DNA from: Apus apus
Taxonomy: Eukaryota; Chordata; Aves; Apodiformes; Apodidae
DNA length: 64,000 nt
Assembly (NCBI RefSeq): GCF_020740795.1
Contig: NC_067289.1
Span: forward strand, 24,726,608-24,790,607
Direction: 5' to 3'
A model generated the notes under the pieces. It was not told the origin of the DNA and did not search any database. It saw only the letters and a program-made list of their open reading frames with translations. A program made the translations under genes and the position numbers. Numbering within the stretch: position 1 is the first letter of the stretch; each line of letters begins with the position of its first letter. Below are positions 57,201-64,000 of the stretch, one piece after another.

Positions 57201-57626
57201 GCCGCGCTCCTGCTCCCGGCACTGCAGCCCGGCCAGGTGCCTCTCCAGGGCCGCCCAGTCCATGGCCGGCGGCTGCGGCTCCCGGGGGGGCTGAGCCCCG
57301 CCGCCCCGCCGCGCCCGCCGCCCGCCCGGCCCCGCCGACCCCCCGCCCCGCCGGGCCTGGGGGGGCAGCGGCGGCGGGCGCTGGGGGGGCCGGGGGGCGG
57401 CGGGGCAGCGCGGCGGCGGGGAGGGCAGGGAGCCCCCGTCCTCCTCCTCCTCTTCCTCCTCCTCCTCCTCTTCCTCCGAGTCCTCCAGCGCCGCCAGGTC
57501 CAGGCTGCTGGGGGAGGGCGAGGACTTGCCCTCCGAGCACGGCGTGGCTTTGCTGGAGTTGGACTCCGAGCTGGAGCGGCTGCTGCCGGCGTCGCTCCCT
57601 AAATCCATCCCATCCTCCCGGGAGTC
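21184..57626 (-). CDS. SCHIP1: Schwannomin-interacting protein 1, two forms
   Basis: Cytoplasmic coiled-coil protein known to bind schwannomin/merlin (NF2). As the IQCJ-SCHIP1 fusion, it binds ankyrin-G at axon initial segments and nodes of Ranvier. Seven joined exons (57180-57626, 27944-28062, 25261-25378, 24403-24600, 23738-23861, 22535-22628, 21184-21235) give 383 residues from the first codon visible. An alternative first exon (37669-37698) with the six 3' exons gives a 244-residue short form starting [10 protein letters not shown]. Seen in order: a Ser-rich start ([16 protein letters not shown]), a Glu run, a Pro-rich stretch, [15 protein letters not shown], the short-form join [20 protein letters not shown], a Ser/Asp/Glu acidic CK2-type region ([16 protein letters not shown]), and a C-terminal heptad coiled coil to MPAK. 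These match human SCHIP1 closely, near-identically in the last five exons. All phases agree. Confidence 0.96.
21236..22534 (-). other. SCHIP1: SCHIP1 last intron
   Basis: Contains one CR1 fragment (21535-21735). No other exon was recognised. Confidence 0.7.
21535..21735 (+). repeat. CR1 LINE 3' fragment
   Basis: 'gagaccctggcccaggctgc', 'ccatccctggaagtgttgaa' and terminal 'ccttccaacccaaaccagcc'. Antisense to SCHIP1, in its last intron. Confidence 0.9.
22535..22628 (-). CDS. SCHIP1: SCHIP1 coiled-coil exon
   Basis: 94 bases. The acceptor is 'ctctggctgcag' and the donor 'gtgaag'. It encodes [20 protein letters not shown] and then [10 protein letters not shown], a leucine-rich heptad pattern forming the core of the C-terminal coiled coil used for self-association and NF2 binding. 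Confidence 0.95.
22629..23737 (-). other. SCHIP1: SCHIP1 intron
   Basis: No recognised repeat or exon, only unique sequence with short A/T runs. Confidence 0.6.
23738..23861 (-). CDS. SCHIP1: SCHIP1 exon, start of coiled coil
   Basis: 41 codons plus one base. The acceptor ends 'agctgaaaag' read from the + strand (- strand cttttcag), and the donor is gtaagt. It encodes [20 protein letters not shown], then [21 protein letters not shown], the conserved block leading into the coiled coil. Confidence 0.95.
24403..24600 (-). CDS. SCHIP1: SCHIP1 exon, acidic and basic helix
   Basis: 66 codons, phase 0 at both ends. The acceptor is cttccccag and the donor gtaagt. It encodes [20 protein letters not shown], then [20 protein letters not shown], then a Met/Lys-rich helix ending RKKSPVADL. 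The TTEEESES stretch is a good CK2-type phosphoacceptor context. Confidence 0.95.
24601..25260 (-). other. SCHIP1: SCHIP1 intron
   Basis: Unique sequence. No repeat or exon recognised. Confidence 0.6.
25261..25378 (-). CDS. SCHIP1: SCHIP1 exon, ankyrin-binding acidic region
   Basis: 118 bases completing a split Arg codon. The acceptor is ttcctcccgcag and the donor gtaggt. It encodes [20 protein letters not shown], then [19 protein letters not shown]. In the human fusion protein this acidic Ser region is the CK2-regulated ankyrin-G contact, as I recall. Confidence 0.95.
25840..25985 (-). repeat. CR1 LINE 3' end, diverged
   Basis: 'taatagaatcatcgaaccct' followed by 'ttgggttggaagggacctac' is a reverse-orientation CR1 terminus. 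The downstream part differs from the common type. Confidence 0.75.
26040..26255 (+). repeat. CR1 LINE 3' fragment
   Basis: 'gagacactggcccgggttgc', 'gccccatccctggaaatact', 'ctttccaacaccaaccattc'. + orientation, in a SCHIP1 intron. Confidence 0.85.
26256..27595 (-). other. SCHIP1: SCHIP1 intron, unique sequence
   Basis: No repeat or exon recognised between the CR1 copies. Confidence 0.5.
27597..27785 (-). repeat. CR1 LINE 3' fragment
   Basis: 'cagaatcacagactggtttg', 'gatcgtctagttccaactcc' and the 'ttccctgggcagcctggggc' block. It ends about 160 bases downstream of a SCHIP1 donor site. Confidence 0.88.
27944..28062 (-). CDS. SCHIP1: SCHIP1 first exon shared by both forms
   Basis: 39 codons plus two bases. 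The acceptor is ccttccctttcag and the donor gtaagc. It encodes [20 protein letters not shown], then [19 protein letters not shown]. Both the long exon (57180) and the ten-residue exon (37669) end in phase 0 and can join here. Confidence 0.96.
28063..30205 (-). other. SCHIP1: SCHIP1 intron sequence
   Basis: AT-rich intron with a (CT)n run (28221-28239), an A/T tract near 28480 and a poly-T run at 28863-28877. No exon recognised. Confidence 0.6.
28221..28239. repeat. (CT)n microsatellite
   Basis: Nine to ten CT units in the SCHIP1 intron. Confidence 0.85.
30208..30475 (-). repeat. CR1 LINE 3' fragment
   Basis: 'catagaatcataaactggtt', 'ggaccttaaagctcatccag', 'caacctgggccagggtctca', to about 'cttccagttttaagccacac'. 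The overlapping reading frames on both strands are repeat-derived. Confidence 0.9.
31347..31362. repeat. Poly-G run
   Basis: Sixteen consecutive Gs in the intron. Confidence 0.9.
32209..32235. repeat. (AAAC)n microsatellite
   Basis: Six AAAC units in the SCHIP1 intron. Confidence 0.9.
37294..37364. repeat. G-rich tandem repeat, GGCAGATGCGGGGGG type
   Basis: About four to five units of 'ggcagatgcggggggg' with variable G-run length. It lies about 300 bases downstream of the short SCHIP1 first exon on the gene strand, so the transcript strand carries C-runs. Confidence 0.8.
37594..37645. repeat. 17-bp G-rich tandem repeat
   Basis: Three units of 'ggatgggggggttgctg', the third ending in a further G run. 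It ends about 25 bases from the splice donor of the short first exon (37669), on its intron side. Confidence 0.85.
37669..37698 (-). CDS. SCHIP1: SCHIP1 alternative first exon
   Basis: Ten codons, [10 protein letters not shown], ending at donor gtaagg in phase 0, in frame with the exon at 28062. The same ten residues start a known short mammalian SCHIP1 isoform, as I remember it. The CpG-island setting supports its own promoter. The 244-residue product lacks the Ser-rich, Glu-rich and Pro-rich N-terminal part but keeps the acidic region and coiled coil. Confidence 0.9.
38340..39320 (-). repeat. CR1 LINE, longer copy (about 1 kb)
   Basis: Reverse-orientation CR1 running from the 3' end ('gatcatcaagtctgatggtt') through 'gggcagcctgggccagggcc' and 'tgtcccttttctcacccaaa' to the upstream block 'tgtcatctgcaagctgactg' and 'cagatcattgataaagatac'. 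It is the longest copy in the window. It is too short and decayed to encode a working reverse transcriptase, and the frames within it are not genes. Confidence 0.9.
39321..40254 (-). other. SCHIP1: SCHIP1 intron sequence
   Basis: Unique sequence with an A run at 40079-40092. A stretch at 39740-39810 looks faintly like a tRNA-derived element. Confidence 0.4.
40260..40500 (-). repeat. CR1 LINE 3' fragment
   Basis: 'gtagaatgatagaacagttt', 'aacactgccagggatggggc', 'gagaagaatttcctcctcac'-type blocks. It is followed by an A-rich spacer and then a second CR1. Confidence 0.88.
40530..40765 (-). repeat. CR1 LINE 3' fragment, second of pair
   Basis: 'agaatcatagcatcattaag', 'ttggaagggaccttaaagac' and 'ttctcaccacccttagagtg' mark another CR1, of a different type from its neighbour. 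The two lie in the same orientation. Confidence 0.9.
40766..44260 (-). other. SCHIP1: SCHIP1 intron sequence
   Basis: About 3.5 kb of unique sequence. No exon, RNA gene or repeat that I can support. Confidence 0.5.
44265..44460 (+). repeat. CR1 LINE 3' fragment
   Basis: 'gagacactcaacaggctgcc', 'agatgatctttaaggtccct' and 'tccaacccaaaccattctat' mark the CR1 3' end in + orientation. Confidence 0.92.
44461..46890 (-). other. SCHIP1: SCHIP1 intron sequence
   Basis: Unique AT-rich sequence with a TATA-type tract near 44720-44760 and an A run followed by a G run at 44876-44898. No exon recognised. Confidence 0.5.
46892..46952 (+). repeat. CR1 3' terminus, very short
   Basis: 'tcgatgatcctgatgggtcc' followed by 'cttccaactcagcatattct' is only the last 60 bases of a CR1. 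Confidence 0.75.
46953..56880 (-). other. SCHIP1: SCHIP1 intron sequence, nearly repeat-free
   Basis: About 10 kb without a recognisable CR1 copy, RNA gene or exon. It holds only homopolymer runs (for example near 55228 and 56178). The low repeat content may hint at regulatory constraint, but I cannot show conservation. Confidence 0.45.
57180..57626 (-). CDS. SCHIP1: SCHIP1 long-form N-terminal exon
   Basis: 149 codons, phase 0. The acceptor is 'cgcttctctccggcag' and the donor gtgagt. It encodes [20 protein letters not shown], then [20 protein letters not shown], then a run of Glu (57440-57478), a Pro/Arg/Gly-rich stretch, and [20 protein letters not shown] to the donor. Similarity to human SCHIP1 starts right at the acceptor, which supports a true exon boundary. 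The upstream exon with the start codon was not identified. The middle is more GC-rich and low-complexity than the human protein, and the Met of MDWAAL (57263) is internal. Confidence 0.9.
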
Positions 57627-58059
57627 CTGCCGGAGAGAAGCGAAAAGCACCGAATCAGATGAAACCCGCGCCGGCCCTGACCCGCCGGGCACGGGAAACC
57701 TCCGGCCCGGGGCGGCCCCCGCGCACCGGAGCCGCAGCCGCCGCGGGCCGGCGGCCCCGCGCTGGGAGCGGCCTCGGGGGCGGGCGCGGGGGGAGCGGGG
57801 CGGTGCTACCGCGGAGCGGGGATGGGCTGGGGGCTGCCGGGGCCGGGCTGGAGCAGCCGGGGCCGGAGGGGCCGCCGCAGGGGGGTGCGGAGCCGGGGAG
57901 AAAGTCGGCCCGGGGGAACCGGAGGAGCCGAAGCCAGGAGAGTCATCGCGGGGGTGGGGGGAGAACGGGGGCCGGAGGAGCCGCAGCCGGGAGAGCCGGA
58001 GGAATCGCCCCGGGGGGAGCTGGGGCTGGGCCAGACCCGGGGTCGGGGGAGCCGCCCCT

Positions 58060-58160
58060 GGGGGATGCGGAGCTGGAGGCAGCGGGAGAGCCGGAGCCCG
58101 CAGAGCCGGAGCAGGGAGAGCCGGAGCCGGGAGAGCCGCCGTGGGGGAAGCCGGGGGAAG
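58060..58160. repeat. Imperfect GGAGCCGGGA repeats
   Basis: Short units of 'gagccggag' and 'gggagagccggagc' repeat several times on the + strand, with strong purine and G bias. On the SCHIP1 strand this is C/T-rich. Confidence 0.7.
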
Positions 58161-58327
58161 CCGGGACTCGGAGGCTCCGGGATCCGGAGACAGCCCGGGG
58201 CGGGGGGACCGCGGTGCCCGGCCCTTCCACCCCGCTGGCTGCGGGCTGGGCTGGTGCGGGACCCGGCCTCTGCCTGACAGGGGGGGTGGGAAACGCTGCT
58301 TTGCCGTAGAAATACAGCTCTGCCGGG

Positions 58328-58384
58328 GAAAGGGGGGGAAGGAAGGAAGGGGGGGGGAAAAAAAAAAAAAAAAGAGAGAGAGAA
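58328..58384. repeat. Purine (GGAA)n, poly-G and poly-A tract
   Basis: A pure purine run: 'gggaaagggggggaaggaag' then G run, A run and GAGAGA. It is simple sequence. Confidence 0.85.
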
Positions 58385-61300
58385 AAGGTTTTGGAAAGGG
58401 CAGGTGGCGGCTTTGCCATCAGGTCTGCGTCAGGTTGAGGATGCCCGGGTTTGCGGAGAGGTTGAGGTGTTACTGATGACAACAGGAGCATCCTGCTCGT
58501 CCTGCTGCTCACACCCCGAGGCATGTACACAGGGCACACATCTCACTCCCCAGTTCCCTGCCTTCCCTTCTATTTTTTAATTATTTTTTTTTGGTAGTAC
58601 TTTAACTAGTTGAGAGTATCCTATAAATAACTCTGCTAAAAAAACCCACCCTAAACTAGTTTATATATTCTGGGTCACTGATGCCAAGTTTAACATGCAA
58701 GCGTCCCCATTCCCAAATTCATGGAAAGAAGACCTTTAAAGGTTGTGTGGCTGAAATGGGGAGCATGAATCACACAGGGAGCACCTTCAGTGGGATGTTT
58801 GGGGCACCTGGCTGGCCTCTGAGCTTCAGGTGGCAAGTACCTGCAGACCCAGCCCAGTAGGTACAGGGGGGGGCAGTACAGGGGACAGACAGAAGAGAGA
58901 TTGGCATAACCTGTCAGGAGCCAGGGGACAGATTTGGGCTGCAATGTTTTCAGGGTTATGGAGACACCCGCATTTCTCCTGTCCCCATGGGGTGGGAGAT
59001 GCTGCCTCCTGGCCACAGGTCAGGAGGGATAAAATGGGACTATGGTACACAGTGAACAGCAATACAGCTTGTTTGGCCAAGGTGATGTTAACCCCTCTGG
59101 TTAAGTGCTTCTGCCAGGTCCTCTCCAGGTTACCAGCATGGATTAACCCAAGGTACTCTCACATGAACTGGGACCAGCCACGGTCAAGGCTTCCCTCCTC
59201 CTTGCCCCAGCCCTGCACTGCCAGCACTTGTGGCTGGGACTCCTCAAACACACAAAATGCACTTTTAAAAAATAATTCCAGCGAATGACAAGAGGAAGCA
59301 AGAATTAAGGCTTGACCCTGGAAATGGATTATACTGGCAAAGGTTTTCCCCAGCTGCACACCTGCACACTTGGGAGAGGGATGGCATCTGACATCCTTTG
59401 CAGGGCCCAATTCCTTATTTGAGTCTGTTTTAATATCACCACCACCCTAGGAAAACAAATCTTGCTGAGCGGAGGAGCTGCCTCATTGGTTCCAGTCGCA
59501 GTCACAGGCTGCAGAAAGCTTTATTTATAGGACGTCGTGGAGTGCCTGATCGATTGGAAAGATTCCTTTTCTTCGGTGGGAGCAGTGCACTGCTAACATC
59601 TGGCGGGGGATCAGAGCCCTCCCCCCGGCCTGCCACATGGGATTTCCCAGCCTCCCCACCAGGCTGCGATGCCCGGCGGGGCCTGATGGGGGTGGTGACA
59701 CCTCCCAGCACTAATTTGCCCCTTCTGGGCTGAAGAAAGCTGTTCCACCCAGTGTAACCACCCAACACAGTTGACTCCCTGACCCTGCTTTTCCACGCTG
59801 CCAGAGCTGGGGGATGCCTGCCTGCTGCCCTCTCTCCAAACTCCTGCAGTGCCTCACCAGGTCAACAAGAATACATCTCTGTGATCATTTTCTAAGTTGC
59901 TCTTTCCCCCCCTCCTCCTATTTTTTTTTCTTTCCCTTTGCAAACAGATACAATCATTTTAAGTCTTGTAGCAAGCCCTCTACACTCCTCATTACACACG
60001 GAGAGTGGAGTTCCACTCGAACCTTCACAAGAAAAAAACAGACATTGTTATTCAAAACACTCGTGTGATTTCTCTCTTTTACAAGCCCACATCAAATCGG
60101 TTGCTTCTCCAGTGCAATGAAAAACTTGAAAATCATGTGAATTCTAAAGGGTGAAGAGTGTGAACACAAGCCCTTGCAGATGAAAGAATGTGCTTTGCAG
60201 TTGTTTTATTCAGCGCAAAGGAGGTTTTAATGCAAACAAGGCACGTTGAGTTTATTCTGAAACCAAAATCTACCACAAAAATAAGATACTACTTTTGCTG
60301 GGTGAATGCAGGGCCTTTCTAAAAGCCTTATTATCATAAGCTATTACTTTTATTTCATGTTACCATTTTGGCACTACTCTAGCTCCACTCTAAGGTGCTC
60401 TCTCTTTCTCCTGCTAAATTGCCAAAGCTTTTGGGTTGGGGAAGAAGGAAGACAGCAAAATCACAACCATTCTCAAGCTGCCTCCTTCTCCTGGCCTTCA
60501 CAGACATCATCCAAATTGGTAAGTATGAGAACATCTCCAGCAGCTGGGTCTCCATCTCCCCCTCATCTCCCCCCTGGGCTCCCCAAGCCTAAGCAGCCCT
60601 GCATGGGATGTGCTGACCAATGCAGGTGTTGAGGTACAAGTAGAGGACCAGGTAGACCATCTGCCCCACCAGAACAACACTGAGTTCCTGGCACCAGTCA
60701 GTGCTCAGATCATTAATTACTCAAGGCAGCAGCTAACAATGGCTTTTGAGCAGTCACTAGCTGATTTTTGATCAGATGTTTTTTAACCAAATGCTTTTGG
60801 ATTGTGACTTTTTAAAAAGTTTGGATTTTTCACAGCTTTGAAAATCTCTTTCATCATACCAGGCATGATTATTTAGTCTCTCCTAGAGGAGCCCCAGCCA
60901 GAGGATCTCCAGGTAAGCTAGTTCAGTTTGGGGGGGAGTGTTAAGGGAAGAAGACAAAGCTATATCCCACGGGTGCTTTCAGTTGAAACTGGCTTGTGTA
61001 CCTCATAGTGAATGGAAACTGGCAGGTCCCCACTGTCATTATGCAGGTGGGCACTTGCCAGGGAGATGATGGTACCTACCAGCCCCAAGGAAGTACAGGA
61101 AAGCACAGTTTCCTCTGACAGATAGAATTTATGCTTCCCACCACCTCTAAAAAGGAAAAGGACTGGTCTGAGGTCAATGCACATCTCCTTTTCCTGGTAC
61201 AATCTCTCTGTAAATATTCCTGGGATTTGTTGTCCCACAGTCAGTACTTGGAGTCTGCACTGAACCCCAAACCATGAGCGAGCATGAGCCTCCAAAATTC

Positions 61301-64000
61301 AGATGGTCAATATACTCCCTGGCCCATAAACTGGCTGGTTTTATTCTGGAGCTTATTTTTTTTACCTGTTCTTCTTCTAGAAAAGTTTTCCACCACACAT
61401 TTTGGGGGTGGGGGAAACCTTGCACTCCAAGTGGTGCATCTGCCAGTGTTTGCAGGCAGCGTAAGCCTCGTGCAGGGGCTGTGGTTTCTTCTTCCTAAGC
61501 CTGTGGGAGCCAAAAAGGTTACTCATGTCACTGCCTTCATTCTGAGGCATCTTTAAAATATCTGCCCTGGTAAATATTCCCCATCCCAGGAACCCCAGCT
61601 GTCCTCAACTCCAGCTGTCCCCAGCATGCCATGGCCCTGCTCTGGCACCAGCTGTGGAAGAGGAGGAGGAGGGAGGAGAGCCCACAAGCTGCCTCCACCC
61701 GGGGTGTCCCTCAGCAGCACCCTCCCACCCACACCCCCAGCTGCTCCCCACAGCTCTGGATGGGTGTTACACCATTGCCAAGGGAAAAAAAAACACCATC
61801 AAAAAACACAACAAACCCCAAACCTGCTTTTTTTGGCATGAAGAAGAGCCTGGTTCTGTCCTGCCTGCAGCAGGCAGATACCATGGTGACAGACACCTTC
61901 CAACATTACGAAAGCAAACAGGAACTCATGAATGTGTGTTTTAAGGCCAAATTATATATAGGAGCAACACAGGCTTGACATCTGTTGCTGTTTCCTATTA
62001 GTACCCTTTGCTTGATGAATCCCCCGCAGCCAGCCCAGCTTGCACTGGGAGGAACAGCTCCTGCTTTCCAGGCTCTGCTGGAGAGATTGAACAAATTCCT
62101 GTGCAAGGCAGTCCTGGCTGTGCCTGCCCGAGCTGTGCTGAGCTGTGCCAGCCTCCCACCCACATCCTGCAGAGAGCAGGGCAAGCCTCACCAAGGTCCC
62201 ACCACCTGCCACCAGAGGGGCTGGGGACATCTGCAGGAGGATGGAGCCACAACTTGGGGACCCTGGAGTATTCTCCTTGTGTTCAGCTGCAGTTGGTGTT
62301 ATTTAGCTATTTTCCCAGGTGATGCTGAGTCCCAGACACAACATTTTGGTGCCTCTGAAATAATTTCTGCAGACATCACAGTAGGCAAGGGAATGAAAAA
62401 AGGTCATATCGAAGCTGGAATGCTGCTGGGAAAAGGCATGGATACCTCATCCGGGCATGATGGCTGGAAATACACCGGCTGAGAGGTGTTATTCCCTCCA
62501 TCAGCCACCTTTGTACCTGCCACAGGTGGTACCCTGCAGCTCTGCATCCCCTGCCCTAACTCCTGTTATACTGACCACAAAGTCTCACCTGTCAGATTTT
62601 TCCCACCCCCTGTGATTTCTGCTACACTGGGAGCAGCCGTGATCACACCTAACCCGGGGCCTCTTGCCTCACCTTGTCCCAAGGAAAGGAGCCTACAGAT
62701 CAGAACAGAAACTGTTATCTCCTCAGATGGATAAATATTTGGGAAGAGAGACGTACAGCCAGCCCACTGCCACAGCTCCAGCCCAGCAGTGTGGTCCTCA
62801 GCACCTTCATAAACTTCTAAAAGCCCAAGCAGCAAAACGCACCCACGTGCTGCTAACTCACCACATTCAGTATAAACCTGGATTGCATCTGGTATATCAA
62901 ACATTTTCTTACTGATTTCCTACCGCTTATTCATACACAAAAGGTCCTCTCCAACCACCACAGGTAACATCCTGCAGCCTCTGCACACTCTGATTGTCCC
63001 TATCATCACCCCCAACCCCTACGGTTTGGCTTTAGGAGTTGAAAGCACAAGGATGCTGTGATGTTTCATGTTCCCCAGCCAGCCCAGCACCAAACCAAAG
63101 CCACGTGGTCCCCAAAACACACAAAATAACACCACTTAATTTAAAAATTCAAAGGTTGGGGGCTGGCTGCATCCCTCTCCAGGCATTGCTGCAGGGCATG
63201 GGGCAGCTTTACCTGGCTGCAAGCAAAAGCTTTGTGGGGAATTGGTTTTGTACGTGCCGTTTGGATTTGCAGGTTTAACTATTTAAATTTAGCAAATTAA
63301 TCCTTTGCGTAATTTAGAGAGGGGTTAAGGGAGGAGGGAAATGGCACGAGGCAGTGAGAGTGTGAGTGATTACACTCTCATTAAAGCTCTTCTGCTGGCA
63401 GAGGAGGTACCAGAGGTGGAGGAGAGGGAGAGCAGCAGCATCTCAGAACTAATCCCCTCTTAGGTTGTGTTCATCTGCTGTGGCTCTGGCAGGTCCCAGT
63501 TCCCCATACTGGGATTTGATTTTCATGGCAAGAAAAGCTGCTGGGATGGTTCATCCCCTCCCACGGCTTCCCGAGCTGCAGTGGGTGGGACCATCTACAC
63601 CTGGAGCAGGTTGCTCAGAGCCCTCCTCAAACACAAGGAAGGAAAAGAAATCCCTCAGGTTAAAATTATTTCTTGACCGTTTTCATACAGGAGAACAGGA
63701 AAGGGCTGCAATCTCTGCACATCTGCTGTTCAGGAGAGCAGTGGCCAGCCAGGCTAACTGATTTTATTCCCCAGTCCTGTGACATGTGCTGATAGCCACA
63801 TCCCAGGGTTTCTCCTGCCTTGGCAAGGTGGGGATTACCACCTGAATCCGTTTAAACTGAACTGATGCTGGAATCCCTGGGAAGTGAATCCTTGCTGCTT
63901 CAACAAAGGTGCCTTGAAGGCAATTACCAAAAAATACCCTTTGAGGAATAACTGGCTTGCAATTAAGTTATTAGCAGTCCTGCATTCCCCGAGGGCTGCT

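Larger units (their letters stand above)
56880..58310 (-). promoter_or_regulatory. SCHIP1: CpG island around long SCHIP1 exon
   Basis: About 1.4 kb of GC-rich, CpG-dense DNA that includes exon 57180-57626 and about 700 bases upstream on the gene strand. It probably supports a promoter for a long form. The exon itself has a good acceptor, so the island may also simply cover a GC-rich coding exon. Confidence 0.55.
57627..64000 (-). other. SCHIP1: SCHIP1 upstream intron or 5' region
   Basis: GC-rich to about 58.3 kb, with purine-rich GGAGCC-type low-complexity repeats (57850-58200) and an A/G tract (58328-58384). Beyond that it is ordinary unique sequence with no exon I can identify. In mammals IQCJ-SCHIP1 first exons lie far upstream. 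Confidence 0.5.

Noticed and set aside
56903-58309. 468-codon + strand open frame and its neighbours
   Set aside because: It lies in the CpG island opposite the SCHIP1 exon. Its composition is Pro/Gly/Arg/Ala only, stops are rare because of the GC content, and no domain is visible.
59485-59540. TATA-like and CCAAT-like motifs on the - strand as a SCHIP1 first-exon promoter
   Set aside because: The order and spacing of the motifs are wrong for a promoter, and no matching coding start with a donor follows.
1-64000. CRISPR arrays, operons, bacterial promoters or tRNA/rRNA genes
   Set aside because: None seen. The sequence is a vertebrate chromosome with spliced genes.

Overview
The window looks like vertebrate nuclear DNA from a bird. 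It has intron-exon genes with GT/AG splice sites and two CpG-rich promoter regions. It is dotted with truncated copies of the CR1 LINE family, whose 3' ends carry the 'ccttccaaccca' hallmark, and CR1 is the dominant interspersed repeat of birds. I could not fix the species. No bacterial features, CRISPR arrays or intact viral genes were seen.

Region 1 (about 1-5 kb, + strand): the 3' part of a gene that I read as a FIIND (ZU5-UPA) family protein ending in a death domain. Five exons (901-1035, 1339-1477, 1922-1975, 2086-2169, 2700-2969 or 2700-3160) join in frame. They encode the C-terminal half of a UPA domain resembling that of NLRP1, then a short basic linker, then a death-domain-like six-helix segment. 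If the last exon is not spliced again, the protein ends in a hydrophobic, tail-anchor-like helix. The N-terminal part lies upstream of the window. This is the most unusual object here, because the familiar FIIND proteins NLRP1 and CARD8 end in a CARD.

Region 2 (6.25-9.75 kb, - strand): a complete IL12A gene for the p35 subunit of interleukin-12. It has five coding exons, all in phase 0, giving 213 residues. It has a TATA box, a perfect NF-kB site and a 20-bp minisatellite on the promoter side, and an AU-rich 3' UTR typical of cytokine mRNAs. It converges with the region 1 gene. One small 42-nt exon stands where, as I recall, mammals have two, and the cysteines of one intrachain disulfide appear to be missing together.

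Region 3 (9.75-20.6 kb): intergenic DNA with CR1 copies, an (AAT)n microsatellite and no gene I can support.

Region 4 (20.6-64 kb, - strand): SCHIP1 (schwannomin-interacting protein 1), spread over more than 36 kb. It has a long N-terminal exon (57180-57626) in a CpG island, an alternative first exon encoding ten residues (37669-37698) in a second CpG island, and six shared 3' exons (28062 down to 21184). The long form is at least 383 residues here and begins with an exon outside my identification. The short form is 244 residues. SCHIP1 followed by IL12A in the same orientation matches the gene order I know from human 3q25. The large introns hold CR1 fragments, simple repeats and G-rich arrays.
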